Assembly: GCA_963931925.1 (NCBI GenBank)
Contig: OZ007570.1
Location: 24,870,408-24,934,407, forward strand
From: Onchidella celtica
Taxonomy: Eukaryota > Mollusca > Gastropoda > Systellommatophora > Onchidiidae
Direction: 5' to 3'
Length of the DNA stretch: 64,000 nt
Shown here: piece by piece, positions 59,267 to 64,000 of the stretch
How the letters are laid out: the number at the start of each line of letters is the position of its first letter
Numbering within the stretch: the first letter of the stretch is position 1
Made by a program: the position numbers and the translations under genes
Notes under the pieces: generated by a model
The model's input: the letters and a program-made list of their open reading frames with translations, nothing else
What the model was told of the DNA's origin: nothing
Databases searched by the model: none

Positions 59267-60266
59267 CATTAGTTAAACGTGAACTTCATCAGAATGAAAT
59301 GGTTGGAAGAGAATGGTGTTGGTTATCTCTGACAAAATAGTCCAACCAGTTAATTTCACTGGGCTGACAATGGTAAATGCAAACTCCCTTCAAACCGGAG
59401 ACCATTTAGTTTTTCAGAGTCATGTTCACATGAAGTACATTCAAGCATGTGTTCAGTATTATACTGCTATACGTTTTACAACTGTGACGCAAGTGATTTC
59501 CAGTATGGTCACCTACAAAGATGGATGGTTGTGACAGCCTCAGTGTATTCAGTATTCTGGGAGATGTGTCTCATGATGTTGCTTTCTGATCCTCAAGTAA
59601 ACTTGAATGGAGAAGTTGTTTGAAGATGGGAATTATGACGTGTGTGAATGTTGCTACCAGGGAGGCAGGCTGTAGAACAAATATTACACGTCGCATCAAG
59701 CCACACTTTTATTAACTGCTCTTTGGAGCTGTTGCTGATTTATTTCTGGAAACAAATGACTGTTGCATCTGCAAGAAACAATGAAAGAACCTGGAGTCCA
59801 TAACAACCAGTGTGGTAATAACCACATTAGAAATGGGTGCTGTGGATGATTCATTCAGGCATACAAAGTCAAATGTTAATCTTGACAGTTCAGCTGCGTT
59901 CACATCTGTCAGCCAAGACTTGTTGGCATTAAGTATTAGTTTTTCCTTTGCACTGATAAGTGCACAAATGAGCAAACGTAACAGTTTGGTTGTTTGTACT
60001 TTAATCATTCTTGAATTTCTGACATTTATTTGACTGTTGTGGTTACTATGGGCTTGGTTGTGATGATCAGGCGAACTTCACTCAGCTGTATCTGAACACT
60101 TTCACCTTGCATAAAGATTTGAAGGACTTCATGCAAACTGAACATGACATTGATATTTGTCTCATTGAAACCGCAGTATTGTAGCCTGGATGGAAAACTC
60201 TGAAATGGCTATTAAGTTACTGTTTGTGACTGAGTCTACCCAGAGGAAAGGCACATCATAATTCCT

Positions 60267-60507
60267 CACCGCTTTATGATAATGGCATATGTCAGACTTA
60301 TGCCAAAAGGCACCTGACGGTTCATTGCACTTCTGAGCCAGAGGGCTATCAGGTAATATCGTAGAAAAAAAAATGCGCCAATAGAAAAATGTAATAACCC
60401 AATAGAATCATTGTGGCATAAGTCACTAAATGTTAGGAAAAGAAGCCACTTTTTCTTAATATTTCAAAAGTGACAAAAATGACTTATGCCATTAGCATAA
60501 AACAGTG
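60267..60507. mobile_element. 240-bp inverted-repeat element, copy 1, in 3' UTR
   Basis: The left end CACCGCTTTATGATAATGGC and reversed right end CACTGTTTTATGCTAATGGC match at 17 of 20 positions. It continues ATATGTCA/ATAAGTCA. A second copy is at 61716. No clear target duplication. Confidence 0.75.
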
Positions 60508-61126
60508 ATGAATAATTAGTTTCTGTTTGGTGCCAGAAAATTTGTGAATGACAACTATCTAATGATGGACTATTTTCTACCAGTGTTTGCCTTCCACCAA
60601 GCACTGAATAGGATATATGTGAGGCAAAGAAAGGTGGAAGATACACTGTACATGTATTTGATTACTGCTTATACTAGGCGTATCAAGTGAGGGAACCTTT
60701 TAATGAAAAGAAGGCCATTTGAAAGTGTAAAGAAAACTGTTGTTTTCTCTGATAAAACATATACCAAAAAAGTCCATGTAATAATTGAGTCTACAATTTC
60801 AAAGTTTATTTAAATTTACTGGGGGAATTGTACTGATTTGAATGTGACATGGCACTACAGAAGCATCTTGATATTCATACCAAAGCAAGAGTGCTATCAG
60901 TGTTGGATTTAATCTGAGCAGTTGCATTCATTTAACCGGGGCCATCTTTGATGTTTTATGTCCTTTAAATTTTACTTAAGTTATTGGGGCTTTGTGTTTT
61001 TCAATTTTAGAAATTCTTGTATGATGAGACGTATTGTCACAGTCATTCCACAATTGCCCGACTCGTGTTTGGTGTTTTTTGAAAATCAAAGAAAAATGTT
61101 CACTTTGAATGTTGTTGCAGCTGTTG

Positions 61127-61230
61127 TTAGGGGAGCGTGGTATTTTTACTTAGAAAGCTAAAGCTGATCAGTGAACATAACTCTGTATTTTCTCTGTTTG
61201 GCTTTGTAATTAGCCTATGCTCCCCCAACA
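61127..61230 (-). mobile_element. About 100-bp inverted-repeat element, copy 2
   Basis: GTTAGGGGAGCGTGG at left and, reversed, GTTGGGGGAGCATAGG at right bound a core shared with 55517-55615. Likely a very short MITE. Confidence 0.6.
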
Positions 61231-61715
61231 ACAGTAAAATGGTGATTTCATAAATCAATGAAACAAACAATAGAACTATTGAATGATGCAATGTGATTGT
61301 CTGATTAAGGTGAGCATTCCATTTCAATACACCAAAAAACATGACTTAGGCAATTGTGGAATGGTGGTGATTCTAGCTTGACAGATTTGAGCATAATAAT
61401 TTTGCTAACAGAGTTAACTTTTACTCTGTATTTGTGTTGTTATTATATAATATTTGAGGAGTTGGAAATCAAAATGATACTCAGATTAAAGTACACACTT
61501 TTGATTTGTTTTTTTGCTACTGTGATCATTGAATATTGGGCTAATGTGATTTTCATCTGCTTATGTGCTATTTCTTTAATACTTTAGTGACTTTAAATTT
61601 CTTCAATATTTTGAAGAGGAAAGTGGCATTCAATACTGACTCTCTGAAGGGCCATGAACCATTGATTAGGTCAAATCACTACATAGTACATTTTGATTTC
61701 AAGTCCTCATTTTGT

Positions 61716-61957
61716 CACTGCTTTACGATAATGGCATGTGTCAGATTCACACCAAAAAGCAACTGACGGTTCATTGCATTTCTGAGCATGAGGCTATCAG
61801 ATAATATTATAGAAGAAGAAATGCGCCAGTGGTAAAATGTAATAATCCAATAGAATCCTAATGGCATAAGTCACCAAATGATAGGAAAAGAAAGAGTTCT
61901 TTCTTAATATCAAACAAACATGTCAAAAATGACTTAGGCCATTAGGGGAGAGCAGTG
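61716..61957. mobile_element. 240-bp inverted-repeat element, copy 2, in 3' UTR
   Basis: Same orientation as 60267-60507. Shared words include CTGACGGTTCATTGCA and CCAATAGAATC. The ends are CACTGCTTTACGATAATGGC and, reversed, CACTGCTCTCCCCTAATGGC. Confidence 0.78.
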
Positions 61958-62161
61958 ATGATTTGTAGAATACAAGTATTATGTAACAGTTGTTCTTTAC
62001 GGATATGACCATCAAATTGGACAGTTTTTATTGTGCTTTCAAATGTTAAGACAATGCCTTTTGCTAGTTTTGATTTGCTTGGGTAGAATGGCTATTCATG
62101 TATGTTTTTTTTTTATTTGTTGGTAATGTTTTGAGATTAGTGGCTGAATGTATGGAGGAAG

Positions 62162-62167
62162 AATAAA
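62162..62167 (+). terminator. Candidate polyadenylation signal AATAAA
   Basis: AATAAA lies in GGAAGAATAAAATTG, followed by TTGTTTGTGGTGCTC, which could serve as the GU-rich downstream element. It is the first AATAAA I see after the CNK stop codon. Confidence 0.45.
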
Positions 62168-63105
62168 ATTGTTTGTGGTGCTCATCTCCTGAAAATCACA
62201 CACTGCTTTTGCCACAAGTTGCATGGCACATCGTCGATATAGTTCTCTAACCGTCAACGTGCTTTTCACAAAATTTTACAAGAGAGCAAAAAAACTGTTT
62301 ATTTCCTTCACTGGACGGAATTGAGTAATTTCTTAACACATTAATCACAAACTCATATGTTCAAAATGATGACAGATATTGTTTTGCACCAAAATGTAGT
62401 GTATATTATATTTAGAAATGTTAGATAGATGCTTATAGCTCTTTCGAAAAGTGAAGTTAGATGGTTAGACAATTACACTGACGATATGTTGAAACTGGTT
62501 TCCCTTATATTGCTGCAATTAAGGTACTTCTACTGTCTGGCACTGATCACAGTGATGCATTTGCAGAATCTTGCAGGATTGTCACATGATATGTGAGGAA
62601 ATGGAATGTAAAAGGTGGGCTTTCTGTAACTTGACATTCAGTTTTCTTGTATTCACCCACTCATGGAGGGCTCTGCAAATACACTGTAACCTTATACTGT
62701 AACTCGGCTGCCATAGATCACATGTTGGTGTCCATTTCAATTGTTTGTCATAAGTATTCCAAATCACCTTACAGTTACATACTAAACTTACATTTTTGAC
62801 CATTTTATTTATTTTTGTTTTGTATTTTAAAAGTTTACACACTAAGCTATACGCTAGGAAATTTGACAAATCGCTTTATTGCTAGTGCTTACACACACAC
62901 GTCACATCTTTATAAGATACTCTTCAGGGAAATCAAGGGTGGAACTCATTTTCATACCATCAGACAATATCTGTGTATAATTTGTTTCATGTTTGCTTCT
63001 TGTTTCATTGTGGTCCTAAAATGTTTTATAATTCATGGTACATGACCCAGGAGTATGAAATGGTGAAAAGGAAATATTTGAATGGATCTGACAAAATAGG
63101 GCTAA

Positions 63106-63242
63106 GGTGAGAGACCAAATTCGTGAGAAAACCCCTCCAAAGGGGGAAAAAGTCGCTTTCTGTGGAAATTGAGATTTGCCTAAAATGTGATCAAGTAGCC
63201 ATTTCTCTGTATTCAGTTAAAATATTTTGCTTGAAATTGTCT
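63106..63242 (-). repeat. Dispersed repeat, minus copy
   Basis: Reverse complement of 26181-26314; for example ACCAAATTCGTGAGAAAACC and GGAAATTGAGATTTGCCT. Confidence 0.75.
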
Positions 63243-63438
63243 AAGAAATATTTTATTGTAATTTTGTTAAAGTTAAAGATGTATGCATTTCACCTTTAGA
63301 CTGGTTTTGTCAGATAGTCTCTTTTCTTCCTAACATTTATGTGGTTAGTAAATCAATGGGTGGGGGTGGGTGGAAAGAGAGGAATAAGACAAGGTGAAAG
63401 GTCAGTTTGCCACTGAAAACTCGGCTCAGAAATGGTTA

Positions 63439-63560
63439 ACTTGTCCTGCATGTTTTATGAAAGAAAAGTTACCTTACCGTCATTAATGATGAGTTATAAA
63501 TTGTCCTGCATGTTTTATGAAAGAAGTTACCTCACCGTCATTAATGATGAGTTATAAATT
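63439..63560. repeat. Tandem pair of about 58-61 bp units
   Basis: TTGTCCTGCATGTTTTATGA occurs twice, each time followed by ACC(T)(T/C)ACCGTCATTAATGATG and AGTTATAAATTG. Confidence 0.9.
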
Positions 63561-64000
63561 GAAGTTTTAACCATTGCCTCAGTGTACCAAACTGAATGAT
63601 AAGACTAATCTTGGATTATGGTGCCAAATTTGCTTGGTCCCAAATCCCATTCATCTTTGATGGGACAATATTTGAAGAAAATACATTGTGCATGTATTTT
63701 CATGCGTTGTTATATGAATCTGATTTTGTGCAGTATTTCTTCATTTGAGGATCACAGTAAGTTGCTAATTTTCCCCAGTATGAATTACCATTTGTCATAG
63801 TCAGACATGGGTAGTCCAGTTTGAAATTTCCCGGAGTCAAGACCACTTTCAGCAAGCACATCCTTGCATGTCACTGTCCATGAAACACATGTCCTTGTGA
63901 AGAATTTTGCGAAGATTTTGGGCCCTGTGGTTGTAAAAATTTAGGAATGGGAAAAAGTACACACCACTCTTTTCCATGAGGCAAGAGTACATGTGTCTTT

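Larger units (their letters stand above)
59267..62190 (+). other. CNK: Probable 3' UTR of CNK
   Basis: After the stop there is no further exon-like sequence. The first AATAAA I find downstream is at 62162-62167, so a long 3' UTR of about 2.9 kb is inferred. An ATTAAA at 61485 is an earlier alternative. The stretch includes two copies of a 240-bp inverted-repeat element and a 100-bp repeat, described separately. The end point is uncertain without transcript data. Confidence 0.45.
62190..64000. other. Downstream flank without recognised gene
   Basis: It contains the reverse copy of the 26181 repeat (63106-63242) and a 58-61 bp tandem pair (63439-63560). No exon-like sequence of another gene was recognised on either strand. 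Confidence 0.5.

Overview
The window is eukaryotic and animal. One gene on the plus strand fills most of it, with 24 coding exons spread from 4378 to 59266. Its product is recognisable from its domain order (SAM, CRIC, PDZ, PH, C-terminal coiled coil) as CNK, the connector enhancer of kinase suppressor of Ras, a scaffold of the Ras-Raf-MAPK pathway. All 23 introns have GT-AG ends and every junction is in phase, giving a 988-residue open protein of 2967 nt including the stop. The AT-rich, intron-rich sequence and the mix of repeats (tRNA-derived SINEs, many TTAA-flanked MITEs, TCTAGATC-rich DNA, TTAGGG-like motifs) suggest a mollusc, probably a gastropod. That placement is an inference, since no species-specific marker can be read directly.

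Layout. 1-2330 is a nest of transposons: a piggyBac-type MITE cut off by the window edge and interrupted by a 196-bp MITE, a SINE (itself split by a 624-bp TA-type MITE) and a 424-bp element carrying half a THAP domain. 2331-4377 is the 5' flank, with TCTAGATC-rich blocks and a second copy of the small MITE. 4378-14317 holds exons 1-9 (SAM, CRIC, PDZ), with a LINE remnant in intron 1, a solo LTR in intron 3 and a TTAA MITE in intron 7. 14318-23735 (intron 9) and 24041-38345 (intron 10) are long introns with a 92-bp satellite, a full SINE, hAT-type and other MITEs, and two phase-compatible candidate alternative exons. 38346-45734 holds exons 11-17, the low-complexity linker. 45735-59266 holds exons 18-24 (PH domain and C-terminal helix), together with two inverted 1.1-kb piggyBac-type MITEs, a second solo LTR, several TTAA MITEs and a LINE fragment. 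59267 to about 62190 is the probable 3' UTR, carrying a duplicated 240-bp inverted-repeat element. The rest is unannotated flank.

No second protein-coding gene, tRNA, rRNA or CRISPR array could be supported. The most unusual content is the density of TTAA-target elements, the inverted MITE pair that brackets the PH-domain exons, and insertions lying only 10 to 40 bases inside 5' splice sites.
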